DNA of 18,839 nt, from contig JAKAAL010000009.1 in the NCBI GenBank assembly GCA_021802375.1, positions 1 through 18,839 of the forward strand. Reading direction: 5' to 3'. The notes beneath the pieces were generated by a model that made no database searches, was not told the DNA's origin, and worked only from the letters and a program-made list of their open reading frames with translations. This document shows, piece by piece, positions 1 to 7,359 of the stretch. Position 1 is the first letter of the stretch, and every line of letters begins with the position of its first letter. This DNA is from Bacillota bacterium. Its GTDB lineage: Bacteria; Bacillota_E; Sulfobacillia; Sulfobacillales; Sulfobacillaceae. Position numbers and translations under genes: made by a program.

Positions 1-39
1 GCAATAAAGTGGCGAATACGCTCCATCAGTTCACGCCCA
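1..39 (+). repeat. 39-bp inverted repeat, left arm
   Basis: Bases 1-39 are identical to the reverse complement of 3094-3132. The match ends sharply at base 40. The left limit is unknown because the window begins here, so the true repeat may be longer. The repeat lies inside transporter coding sequence and encodes the residues NKVANTLHQFTP. Confidence 0.95.
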
Positions 40-647
40 CGGAAGTGCTTCAAACCTGGCAGTTCTGGGTGGCTTGGATTGCTATGTCCCTTATTTGCGC
101 GGCCGGATCGATGATTACAGCCCATATTGTCGATATTGCCAAAGTGAACGTAGCCGTGGCTGCAGCGGCGGTTGGTGTGACGGCCGCCACGCTCTCGCGT
201 CTTCCGAACGGAGGAATGCGCTGGGTATCGGGGATCGTTTCCGATTACATCGGACGCGAACTGTCGATGTTCATCGCCTACGTGATTATGGGAATCTCGC
301 TCTTTTGGATGGCCAACACGCATAACGGCATTTTATTCATTATTTTAGCGTGTGTGGCTATGGGCATGTGGGGTCCTTTGTTTACGCTCTTTCCTGCGTT
401 GATGACCGACTATTTCGGCCGGGAGCATTCGGCCGTGAACTACGGGATGATGTACACCGGGAAAGCAGTAGGGGGTATTTTTGGCGGTATTTTAGCGAGC
501 ACCATTTACGTCGCCGCAGGCCATTCATACGCCCCGGATTTCTATCTCGCCGGTGCGTTTGCTATTGTGGCCGGACTTTTGGCCATGTTTGTGTTAAAGC
601 GACCGCGTGCCGCTTATGCTGAAGCTCCCCAAAACAAAACGGCATAA
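1..647 (+). pseudogene. OFA-family MFS transporter, C-terminal half (piece 4 of 4)
   Basis: This encodes the second half of a major facilitator superfamily carrier of the oxalate:formate antiporter (OFA) type, an inner-membrane solute transporter whose substrate cannot be told from sequence. The frame is open from the window edge to a TAA at 645-647 and contains about six hydrophobic segments. It also has the MFS cytoplasmic-loop signature in the form GIVSDYIGRE, and a conserved helix around ALMTDYFGREHSAVNYG. The GTG at 9 is not a credible start, because there is no ribosome site and the protein clearly begins mid-molecule. Its first 39 bases match, inverted, 3094-3132, where the N-terminal part of the same protein is coded on the other strand. 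Joining the two across the repeat gives a continuous frame. Either the gene was split by an inversion, or an intact copy runs off the left edge and the minus-strand copy is a partial duplicate. The family call is good; the status is uncertain because the window stops here. Confidence 0.8.
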
Positions 648-833
648 CCCGATTTCACGTGCATTCGTGGTAGTTGGATGCTTCCTAAAGAGGTTTGGGC
701 GTTCTGCGTGTGGTGGCGAGGGAGGGTTGCCGGCAAAAGAGCGCCCAGATTCTCCAATGCGCGATAGTACTCCAGCTTCTCGCGTTCTACGAGGCCTCGT
801 GCCCAAGAGTTTCGCCGACCCTGTCTACGTGCT

Positions 834-1019
834 TTAACGATCACGGCCCAGCACTTGTCTTTGTGATCGGGTTTCTTGATGTGCCAGGTGTCGAGTCATG
901 GCGAGCATGGTTGCCATCATTAACACCGTTATGGCTGTGACGATCGCCTCCAGTGAGCCATAGCGCCAGGAAGCGTGTGAAACAAGACTGAGGTTGGGAA
1001 AAATATAATGTGCCAGCAC
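834..1019 (-). CDS. possible small membrane protein (61 aa)
   Basis: I do not recognise this reading frame. It begins with GTG at 1019. A good ribosome site, GGGAGG, lies about 8 bases upstream on the minus strand (around 1028-1033). It has one strongly hydrophobic stretch (LEAIVTAITVLMMATMLAMT, about residues 27-46) followed by a short charged, arginine-rich tail, which would fit a single-span membrane peptide with its C terminus inside. It would be transcribed divergently from the oxidoreductase gene at 1146. Against it: it is short, it has a GTG start, and it lies near a rearranged region, so it may be a chance frame. Confidence 0.3.
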   Translation of the reverse strand: MLAHYIFPNLSLVSHASWRYGSLEAIVTAITVLMMATMLAMTRHLAHQETRSQRQVLGRDR

Positions 1020-1105
1020 GTTGATCGCCTCCCTGATGTGCTACCCGTATCGTACCGGGTGGTGGCATCAGTAACAATGCACCGGGATTTATGTCATGGT
1101 ATCGA

Positions 1106-1111
1106 TATAAT
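1106..1111 (+). promoter_or_regulatory. candidate -10 box for the oxidoreductase gene
   Basis: There is a perfect TATAAT 40 bases before the ATG at 1146. No good TTGACA-like -35 box is visible at the usual 16-18 base spacing, so this is a candidate only. Confidence 0.35.
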
Positions 1112-1145
1112 CTATACATCCCGCGTTGGCGTAGGAGGTATACCT

Positions 1146-2084
1146 ATGAAACTGGCGATGGTAGGCATTGGCGATATTGCACGAAAGGCTTATTTACCCA
1201 CAATGCTGTCCCGACAAGACATTGATCTCTATTTGGTTACCCGCAATCAAACCGTGCTTGATGAAGTGGGAAGGGCACATGGGATCGTGGCAAGCCACCG
1301 CTTGAAAAGTGTCCGGCAACTTCTCGGTCAGAAGATTGATGCGGCACTGGTCCACGCTGCCACCGACGCGCATGACGAAATCGTGCGCGAATTATTACGG
1401 GCGGGGGTCCACGTCTATGTCGATAAACCGCTTGACTACTCCTATGACAAGAGCCGAGAAATGGTGGCGTTGGCCCGGTGCCAGAAAAGAATTTTAATGG
1501 TCGGGTTCAACCGTCGTTATGCGCCGCTGTACCAAGAGGCAAGAGAGGATTTAACAAATCCTGCAATGGTGCTAATGCAAAAAAATCGCGCCAACAGTCC
1601 GCAGTCGGTGCGCGAGGCTATCTTTGACGACTTTATCCATGTTGTCGACACGATTCGATCGTTCCTACCCAGCCCGGTGCAACGCATATGCGTGCAAGGC
1701 CGGCAGCGACGGGGCGCATTGACCCAGGTGGCAGTTCACATGATTGGTCTGAACTATACCGCGATGGGCGTGATGAACCGGATTAATGGGGCCGATGAAG
1801 AGGTGTTAGACGTGATGGGCGACGGTCTTAAATGGTCAATCCGCGAAATGCGCGATGGCGTACGGTTTGAGAAGCAAAAGAAGTGCGAAATCAGTGTCGA
1901 CGCATGGTCCACTGTCGAGAAGGTCAAGGGATTTAGCGGGATTGTCGACGAGTTTTTGGCTTTAGTGGGAGCCAACGACCTAACTAAAGCCGAAAAGCTC
2001 GCCGACGATGCCTTGGAGACCCATCGACTGTGCGAAGACATTGTGCGCGCTTTGCAAGACCAGCCTGAAGGTGTGCCGTCTTAA
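1146..2084 (+). CDS. Gfo/Idh/MocA-family NAD(P)-dependent oxidoreductase
   Basis: This is a cytoplasmic dehydrogenase of the Gfo/Idh/MocA family, 312 aa, which is near the usual 310-350. The N terminus is a Rossmann fold with the nucleotide-binding pattern VGIGDIA at residues 6-12. The family's EKP motif appears as DKP (93-95); its lysine normally takes part in catalysis. It is followed by FNRRYAP (121-127), which matches the usual family motif after the EKP helix, and by an HxxD pair, HVVD (165-168), in the active-site region of the second domain. The substrate cannot be inferred; the shape resembles MviM/YceM-like members. The start is fixed by AGGAGG at 1133-1138, 7 bases before the ATG; the frame is open further upstream but no start there has a ribosome site. 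The gene stands alone and is intact although it lies inside the inverted-repeat-bounded segment. Confidence 0.88.
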   Translation: MKLAMVGIGDIARKAYLPTMLSRQDIDLYLVTRNQTVLDEVGRAHGIVASHRLKSVRQLLGQKIDAALVHAATDAHDEIVRELLRAGVHVYVDKPLDYSYDKSREMVALARCQKRILMVGFNRRYAPLYQEAREDLTNPAMVLMQKNRANSPQSVREAIFDDFIHVVDTIRSFLPSPVQRICVQGRQRRGALTQVAVHMIGLNYTAMGVMNRINGADEEVLDVMGDGLKWSIREMRDGVRFEKQKKCEISVDAWSTVEKVKGFSGIVDEFLALVGANDLTKAEKLADDALETHRLCEDIVRALQDQPEGVPS

Positions 2085-2429
2085 GGCGGTGCCGGGGATT
2101 TACCCACTGCGGCGTCAAGCCTCTAACTTAAGACATTGCAATATCCGGTGCAGCGGCGCGAGGATCGGTACCGCGTAGGTTGCTTGACCAAAACGCGTAC
2201 GCATTGCCCCTCTGACCACACGCTCGGTGGTGGTCAAGTGGGCTATGTGATTTGTGCGCTTTTTGTGGGTTTTCTTTTGTGCCTGGGAGTGTTTTTTCTA
2301 CTCCAAGGCGCGAAAGCTGACGTGCAGCAATCGCGCCTCCAACACTGAACGATGATTGGACCGCTGCAGCTTTAGATTCTGAAAGTACGCCCGGCGATGG
2401 GCGGAGGTAGCGCGCTACGTGTGTCCAGT
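2085..2429. other. intergenic stretch, no convincing gene
   Basis: This lies between the oxidoreductase stop and the convergent membrane-protein fragment. It holds a plus-strand frame (2136-2348) that starts with TTG without a ribosome site and includes a short hydrophobic run; I do not consider it a supported gene. A 7-bp perfect hairpin stem lies at 2213-2236. No uridine-rich terminator tract follows it. Confidence 0.5.
2213..2236. repeat. hairpin, 7-bp perfect stem
   Basis: TGACCAC at 2213-2219 pairs with GTGGTCA at 2230-2236 around a 10-base loop. It lies between two convergent genes and could end transcription or fold as RNA. It lacks a T run, so the role is unknown. Confidence 0.4.
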
Positions 2430-3093
2430 CTACGAATCCGTGGCCGGACCTAGCCCGAGTCCCGACTGTCCCAGTCGGATCCAAAACCATCGCCATACAA
2501 ACCACGCGGGGAGGGCCAGAATCAGCGCGTGGCCATAAAGCCCCCAAAAGGTCCATCTTCCCGCGCCCAAACTCCGTGGGAGATTGGCGAGGAAAAAGCC
2601 GGTGACCAGGGCGAGCAGCGCGTACCATCCATTCCACAGTGACGAAAAATACAACGGTGCATGGAATCGCTCATAGGGGACGCGTTCCCACCAGACCCAC
2701 GCGGCCCATATCGCGGCGACCGTCCACAGGGTGAAATAGGCGGCGTACAAGAGTGCCAAGTTGTGGGTGGGGAACACGGTGACAAGGGGTGAAAGCCAGT
2801 GCAGATCCCGCGCGGTCGTATTCATGGCCGTGGCCTCGGCAATGGTCATGCGCGTCGACAAATAGCTTAAATTCGTGATGAGCGTCGCCACGGTACGCGG
2901 CAGAATCAGCCAGAGAAAAGCGGTTAAGGCGATGAAAAAGAGACTGCCCATCGCTCCGCTCAACGCCAGTGTGAGCGCAAAGAGACACGCGGAACTCGCC
3001 AGGGCCAAGACGGTGATCTGAGCCAGGGCGCCGATGGCGCCCGCGTGACCGACGCCCACGGCCGTGGCCATGAGCAGCAACCACACGAAGACT
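2430..3093 (-). pseudogene. polytopic membrane protein, C-terminal fragment (ABC-2-type permease-like)
   Basis: This is the tail (about 220 aa) of an integral membrane protein with about five hydrophobic segments, aromatic-rich, ending in a short polar tail. The general look is that of an ABC-2-type transporter permease, but no diagnostic motif allows a firm family call. Its 5' end is missing. Upstream of 3093 the DNA abruptly becomes transporter sequence (the 39-bp repeat), and the permease frame runs through the repeat only to a TAA at 3126-3128. The GTG at 3086 has no ribosome site and is probably not a real start. The upstream transporter frame enters this region out of register and stops near 2960, so no fusion protein is made. 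The N-terminal part is not in this window. Confidence 0.55.
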
Positions 3094-3132
3094 TGGGCGT
3101 GAACTGATGGAGCGTATTCGCCACTTTATTGC
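3094..3132 (-). repeat. 39-bp inverted repeat, right arm
   Basis: This is a perfect reverse complement of bases 1-39. On the inner side the two arms diverge at once: the left arm continues into the transporter C-terminal half, and the right arm into the membrane-protein fragment. On the outer side this arm continues as transporter coding sequence; the matching side of the left arm is off the window. Confidence 0.95.
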
Positions 3133-3589
3133 GAGAAGCCGATTGAGACGCCCGATCAGACTCGGGATTGTAGCCCGGAGGCGTCCACCCTTTTTCGGGG
3201 TATCGCAAAAACTGAGCGACAACGACAATAATGACAATCATCGCGATGCCCATGTCTTGAAAGGCATGTTGATAGCCATTAACTCCGGTCGCAATAATGC
3301 CCGCCAAAATCGGAATAAAGATAGCGGAACCTGCTCCAAAGCCCATGTCAATCAATCCCACGGCAACCCCGCGACGCTTGGCTTCAGGAAACCATTTCAG
3401 GGCATTGTTGACTCCGTTGGCATAAATATAGCCCGGCCCCAGCGATCCGATTCCGTAGGCCAAATAGAGCTCTAGATGGGTTGCAGCGTGTGCACTGATA
3501 ATCCATCCTAAACCCGTCGCTAATCCTGCAACCGTCGTAAACCACCGTGGCTGCCACTTGTCAGACCATATTCCACTTGGGATCATAAA
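3094..3589 (-). pseudogene. OFA-family MFS transporter, middle part (piece 3 of 4)
   Basis: This is the minus-strand continuation of the broken OFA-type carrier. The frame opens at the IS1634-family element junction (3589) with MIPSGIWSDKW, which is the conserved MFS loop between helices 2 and 3. It runs through about five membrane segments, including FGAGSAIFIPILAG. It then reaches the typical OFA central loop (YPEKGWTPPGYNP) and ends in the 39-bp repeat. Beyond the repeat the frame goes into unrelated sequence. Its missing start lies upstream of two insertion sequences (see 5420-5454 and 7115-7292), and its missing C-terminal half is at 40-647 on the other strand. Confidence 0.85.
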
Positions 3590-5419
3590 CTCACCTTTCG
3601 CACCCTTAGTAAGAGTGCCGTGAGTGATGAGACCTTCGGCTATCCGGACGGGATCTGAACAAATCGCCGAGAATCCATTCCTAATAACAGGAGAGCTTGG
3701 CGCTGCGCCAGGGTGAGTGCGCTCCGCACGCGGTGCATGTGGCCGGCGGCATCGCGCCAATAGATGACCTCAATCGGGGTGATGATCTCCTTCAAACGTT
3801 TGGTCGTCGGAGCAGGCTGCAGCCGTTTGTTCGGATACGGGAGACTGATCCCCCATTGGGTTTGATGGTGGCGCATGACGGCTTCCATGCATTTCCACAA
3901 TAGCAAGGCCATGTAAGCCACGTACACGTAGGCGGTGATTTTCAACGGTTCTTTTAAGAAGAGCGGAACAATCGATAACGGTCCCTTCAGCATGGCGTGG
4001 GCCTGCTCCACAACGAACTGCGATTTATAGGCTTGCAGAAGTTCCCGCGCCGTCCGGCGCGGATCGTTAGAGAGAAGAATCAAAGTACTCCGCCGAAAGA
4101 TGTCGGCGGAGAGGCGGGACTCCATCGGCTCCCTCCGCGTGGCTTCAATCCGCCATTGGTCCGCCGCGGCTACCACAGTTCCGTGGATCCGCCACGTCGT
4201 CCGTTCGACGGTTTTGCTGGTGCGCCAAGCCTCCCAGGCCCCCTCGGCATCCGCTGCGCACGCAAAGCGTTCGTGGCCCAATCGTGTGATGTCGCGGTCG
4301 AGTTGAGCGGCTGCCGCTGCGTGCCGTTCGGCCACGTGATGCTCTGCCTTGGTGGCCAACGCGGAGGAATGCACGACGATCAGGCGTTGGGACTGCTCTC
4401 CGATGATACCACTGGTTTCCCAAACCCGATAACGCGATCCATCGGATTCTGCCGACAGGGGTCCCACGACGTCCCAGGTGTCGAGAGGCGCCGCCGCCGC
4501 GGCGCGTTTCGCCTCCATTTCCAGGCCAAACGTATTAGGCAGACGCGAGACATAACGCACTCCCGCTTCGCAAAAGTTCTTCACCGACTCGTGAGACACG
4601 GCCTTGGAATCGGCCACAAAAAGGAGGGTCTCGTGCGGAGCACTGATAGTATTCCACAGCGTCTGATCCAACACTGTCTCATGAGACCAGGTCGGGTCAT
4701 CCGCATTGCCGTCCAAGACATCGACCGAGATCGGGACACCATCGGAGCGGGTCACCACTCCCGCGACCAGTTGCTTGCGCTCGGGATGGCCATCTTTATT
4801 GTATCCAAAGGTCACTGCCGGGCCGGCCGGATACGGCCGGTCAGGATAGTCTCCGGTCAGCGTAATCGAGGTGGTGTCCACAGGGACGGTTTCCGTGGCG
4901 CCCAATCCTAACCGAACCACCGCCTGTTGACACAGGAGGCCATACATTTGCTGCATCTGAGACTCGAAGAGTTTGGTGAGCGCGCGACCGATGGCGTCAT
5001 CGTTAAAGTCTGAGGCCTGACGTCCGGGGCCAAACAGGACCTCACAATCTAATCCCCCATAGAATTCTTCCAGTCGATAGAGTGCCATGGGATCCACCCT
5101 CATGGCAATGATCAGCGCCAGAAGGCGAATGCCGGGCGAGACTTTGCATTGTTTCGGATCCCAGGTGACGGAAGCATTGATGAGGTCAACCAATCCGATC
5201 CGAGATGCCATGTCGGCCGCCGCCACGGCGAAGCCTGGGCGAACGCCATGCCATTCCGTCGAGGCGGGGAGGTGAGGAGTCTGCGCGGAGTGTTCTCTGT
5301 TCATGACGGGGATATTCGCCAAGACCCTAATCGATTCCTTTGCGGAATGTTCCGACAATCATGGAAAGCCCTTCAGGATGTCTCCTCCACGGGCAAAATC
5401 CAGGGGTGCGAAATGTGAG
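3590..5419 (-). mobile_element. IS1634-family insertion sequence, complete (1830 bp)
   Basis: The ends are inverted repeats: CTCACCTTTCGCACCC at 3590-3605 faces GGGTGCGAAATGTGAG at 5404-5419 (one mismatch in 16). A 5-bp target duplication, ATAAA, flanks the element at 3585-3589 and 5420-5424. Removing the element and one copy of the duplication joins transporter codons in frame, which confirms the boundaries independently. A single transposase fills the element. Confidence 0.92.
3640..5358 (-). CDS. IS1634-family DDE transposase
   Basis: This transposase of 572 aa catalyses cut and join of the surrounding element. The first part (about residues 30-130) matches the conserved N-terminal region of IS1634 transposases (DUF4277-like). 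The RNase H-like core has likely catalytic residues D161 (VPVDTTS), D250 (FVADSKA) and E451 (VVEQAHAMLKG), with a long insertion between the second Asp and the Glu as is usual in this family. The gene appears full length and uninterrupted, so it may be active. The chosen start is TTG at 5358, weakly supported by an AGGG about 11 bases upstream. ATG at 5304 is an alternative, but no ribosome site is seen before it. The stop TAG is 50 bases from the element's left end. Confidence 0.9.
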   Translation of the reverse strand: MSEHSAKESIRVLANIPVMNREHSAQTPHLPASTEWHGVRPGFAVAAADMASRIGLVDLINASVTWDPKQCKVSPGIRLLALIIAMRVDPMALYRLEEFYGGLDCEVLFGPGRQASDFNDDAIGRALTKLFESQMQQMYGLLCQQAVVRLGLGATETVPVDTTSITLTGDYPDRPYPAGPAVTFGYNKDGHPERKQLVAGVVTRSDGVPISVDVLDGNADDPTWSHETVLDQTLWNTISAPHETLLFVADSKAVSHESVKNFCEAGVRYVSRLPNTFGLEMEAKRAAAAAPLDTWDVVGPLSAESDGSRYRVWETSGIIGEQSQRLIVVHSSALATKAEHHVAERHAAAAAQLDRDITRLGHERFACAADAEGAWEAWRTSKTVERTTWRIHGTVVAAADQWRIEATRREPMESRLSADIFRRSTLILLSNDPRRTARELLQAYKSQFVVEQAHAMLKGPLSIVPLFLKEPLKITAYVYVAYMALLLWKCMEAVMRHHQTQWGISLPYPNKRLQPAPTTKRLKEIITPIEVIYWRDAAGHMHRVRSALTLAQRQALLLLGMDSRRFVQIPSG

Positions 5420-5454
5420 ATAAACAGTGCAGCGACCGCCACATAAATGGTAAA
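5420..5454 (-). pseudogene. OFA-family MFS transporter, 35-bp remnant between two IS (piece 2 of 4)
   Basis: This short stretch lies between the IS1634-family and IS4-family elements. Read on the minus strand it encodes TIYVAVAALF, which fits between the N-terminal piece (ending SVALTF) and the middle piece (starting MIPSGIW). Together they form the second transmembrane helix and the following MFS loop. It includes one copy of each element's target duplication: ATAAA at 5420-5424 and TAAA at 5451-5454. Confidence 0.85.
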
Positions 5455-5535
5455 CCTTGACTTTCGCACCGCCAATTCACAAGCAATGATTACCCAGAAA
5501 ACACGTCGAAACCCGCATGAACACTGGGTTTTTGG

Positions 5536-5541
5536 TATAAT
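5536..5541 (+). promoter_or_regulatory. candidate -10 box for the IS4-family transposase
   Basis: A TATAAT lies 38 bases before the ATG at 5580, inside the element's left end. No clear -35 box is seen. Confidence 0.35.
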
Positions 5542-5579
5542 TAGGTGCCATCCAAATCAACCAAAAATGGAGTGATATC

Positions 5580-7013
5580 ATGCGGGAGACCACGTCAGAA
5601 ATCAAAAAGGTGTTCGATAAACATCAGTACACGATCGACTCGATTGTATTCGATGTCATGCAAACCTTCAAGCTCAATTCCATCATCCGGCACACGCAGT
5701 TTGAGAAGCAGGAGGGATACGCGGTCACCGAAGTCTTGGCCCTCCTGATCATGTTCCCCTTGATGATGCTAAGCAGTGTCAATAGTTTCTTTCACAGCGA
5801 GTTTCACGCGATGACGACCATGAAACAGGATACCGTGTATCGCCTGAAAAACAACGAGGGGGTCCCGTGGCGCACGATTTTGTATGGAATCGCGAAGCGA
5901 TTCCATACAATCGTCAATCCCGACAAGACCGTGGCGGCCCATGCGGCCTTCATTCTCGACGACACCACCGACCGCCGGGTCGGTCGGCGCCTCGAAAACG
6001 TCTCCTATGTCTTCGACCATGTGATCGGGAAAACCCTCTTGGGGTTTAAGCACCTCGTGTTGGGCTTCTTTGATGGCACGACCTTTATCCCCCTGGATTT
6101 CAGTATTCACGCCGAACAACGCTTGCGGGGGCGCAAGCGCCAGGAGCAATATCGGAAAATCTGCCAGCCCGGCTCTCCCGGGTCCATCCGGCGCAAGGAA
6201 TGCACCCGGGCCAAAATTACCCAAGCCATTGCCATGGTCCAACGGGCTGTCAAGCACGGGTTCCCAGCACACTATGTGCTGGCCGATAGTTGGTTCGGCA
6301 GTAAGGGATTCATCCATGCGATCCGGCAGATCAAACACGGCGCCCTCCACGTAATCTGTGGGGTGCGTAAAGACAAGCGACAGTATCTGTACCACGGGAA
6401 CAAGGTCAACATCCAGGCCCTCCTGGCGATCCTGAAAAAAGCGGGCAACGCCAAGCGTTGCCGCAAACTCAACCCCCGTTATTATGAGGTGTTGGTGCAC
6501 TACAACGAGATCGGGGAGGTCAAATTGTATGTGTGCCGCTTCCCATACCAAAAGCAGTGGCGTGTGTTTCTATCCACGGACACGACATTGACTTTTGTCG
6601 CCATGATGGAGATCTACGCCACACGGTGGACGATTGAGGTGTTTTTCAAAGAAATGAAGCAACAACTTCGGTTGGGCCAATGTCAATCCCGCGATTTTGA
6701 TGCCCAGATTGCCCACGTCACGACCTGCTGCATCCTCTACATCTTTCTGGCGTACTTCCGCCGGGTGCATGCGTACGCCCCCTTGGGGGCGTTATTCGAC
6801 GCCATGGCAGCCGAACTGGTCGAAAAAAATCTCGCAGAACGCCTGTGGACGCTATTCGAGGAACTCTTGGACGCGGTCGTCCATGCCATCAACGAGTCGG
6901 GCGCAGTCGACCTCTCGCAATTCAAACGGTCGCCCGAATATGTCACCCTGAAGGCCCTGTTTGAGGAGTCATTCTTGGGTCATCAATTACAAACCCTCGA
7001 TAAGACCGCTTAA
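5580..7013 (+). CDS. IS4-family DDE transposase
   Basis: This transposase of 477 aa belongs to the element at 5455-7114. It is full length and looks intact. The catalytic pattern is clear: an aspartate pair in ILDDTTDRRVG (127-128), D236 in LADSWFGS, and the IS4 signature Y-(2)-R-(3)-E-(6)-K as Y346, R349, E353, K360 in YATRWTIEVFFKEMK. The C-terminal region (about 380-460) is alpha-helical and acidic, as in relatives. The ATG at 5580 is chosen because GGAG at 5568-5571 precedes it at a normal distance and the N terminus matches family members. It is transcribed against the interrupted transporter. Confidence 0.93.
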   Translation: MRETTSEIKKVFDKHQYTIDSIVFDVMQTFKLNSIIRHTQFEKQEGYAVTEVLALLIMFPLMMLSSVNSFFHSEFHAMTTMKQDTVYRLKNNEGVPWRTILYGIAKRFHTIVNPDKTVAAHAAFILDDTTDRRVGRRLENVSYVFDHVIGKTLLGFKHLVLGFFDGTTFIPLDFSIHAEQRLRGRKRQEQYRKICQPGSPGSIRRKECTRAKITQAIAMVQRAVKHGFPAHYVLADSWFGSKGFIHAIRQIKHGALHVICGVRKDKRQYLYHGNKVNIQALLAILKKAGNAKRCRKLNPRYYEVLVHYNEIGEVKLYVCRFPYQKQWRVFLSTDTTLTFVAMMEIYATRWTIEVFFKEMKQQLRLGQCQSRDFDAQIAHVTTCCILYIFLAYFRRVHAYAPLGALFDAMAAELVEKNLAERLWTLFEELLDAVVHAINESGAVDLSQFKRSPEYVTLKALFEESFLGHQLQTLDKTA

Positions 7014-7114
7014 ACCGCCAAAGTGGAAAGGGGCGACAACGTGAGGGCTAGCAAGTGCTCGCGGCATCACCACCGGCGAAAAAACCCTGTGTTTTCGGGG
7101 TGCGAAACTCAAGG

Positions 7115-7292
7115 TAAACGTTAATGCAACGCTGGGTAATGTCCAATGATGCGCCTTGGCCAGCGGCGACTCAAACAGTGTAAAGGTATATTCATATGGG
7201 CTAATCATAACCATAGCCACTAAGGCTAACACTGCCTGAAGCCACCGATTGGACAATGGGCCTGGTGAAGATACCGAAGAAACAGAAGACAT
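7115..7292 (-). pseudogene. OFA-family MFS transporter, N-terminal part (piece 1 of 4)
   Basis: This is the start of the broken carrier: a short serine-rich leader, then the first transmembrane helix (WLQAVLALVAMVMISPYEYT) and a loop ending SVALTF, where the IS4-family element enters. The ATG at 7292 is preceded by AAAGGGG, 8 bases away on the minus strand (within 7301-7310). An ATG at 7322 in the same frame lacks a ribosome site. Pieces 7292-7115, 5450-5420, 3584-3094 and 40-647 sum to 1308 bases: 435 codons plus stop with no internal stop. That length is normal for OFA carriers. Confidence 0.85.
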
Positions 7293-7334
7293 ACGATGCG
7301 CCCCTTTAATCAAAGATGTCATGTACGCTTGGCG

Positions 7335-7355
7335 CCCCGTTTCAAACGAACGGGG
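7335..7355. promoter_or_regulatory. overlapping palindromes upstream of the transporter start
   Basis: Two overlapping inverted repeats share bases: CCCCGTT (7335-7341) with AACGGGG (7349-7355), and CGTTT (7338-7342) with AAACG (7344-7348). They lie about 45 bases upstream of the transporter ATG. They could be an operator or two mutually exclusive RNA hairpins. Function is not shown by the sequence. Confidence 0.35.
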
Positions 7356-7359
7356 GTAG

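Larger units (their letters stand above)
5455..7114 (+). mobile_element. IS4-family insertion sequence, complete (1660 bp)
   Basis: The terminal inverted repeats are CCTTGACTTTCGCACC at 5455-5470 and GGTGCGAAACTCAAGG at 7099-7114, with one mismatch in 16. A 4-bp duplication, TAAA, flanks the element at 5451-5454 and 7115-7118. Excising the element and one TAAA restores the transporter reading frame. The ends share TTTCGCACC with the neighbouring IS1634-family element although the transposases are different. Confidence 0.9.

Noticed and set aside
2136..2348. 70-codon plus-strand frame with a hydrophobic C-terminal half
   Set aside because: The TTG start has no ribosome site, the N-terminal half is not protein-like, and it overlaps a hairpin between convergent genes.
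3997..4911. 304-codon plus-strand frame inside the IS1634-family element
   Set aside because: It is the antisense shadow of the transposase. It lacks domain features, while the minus-strand protein has the DDE residues.
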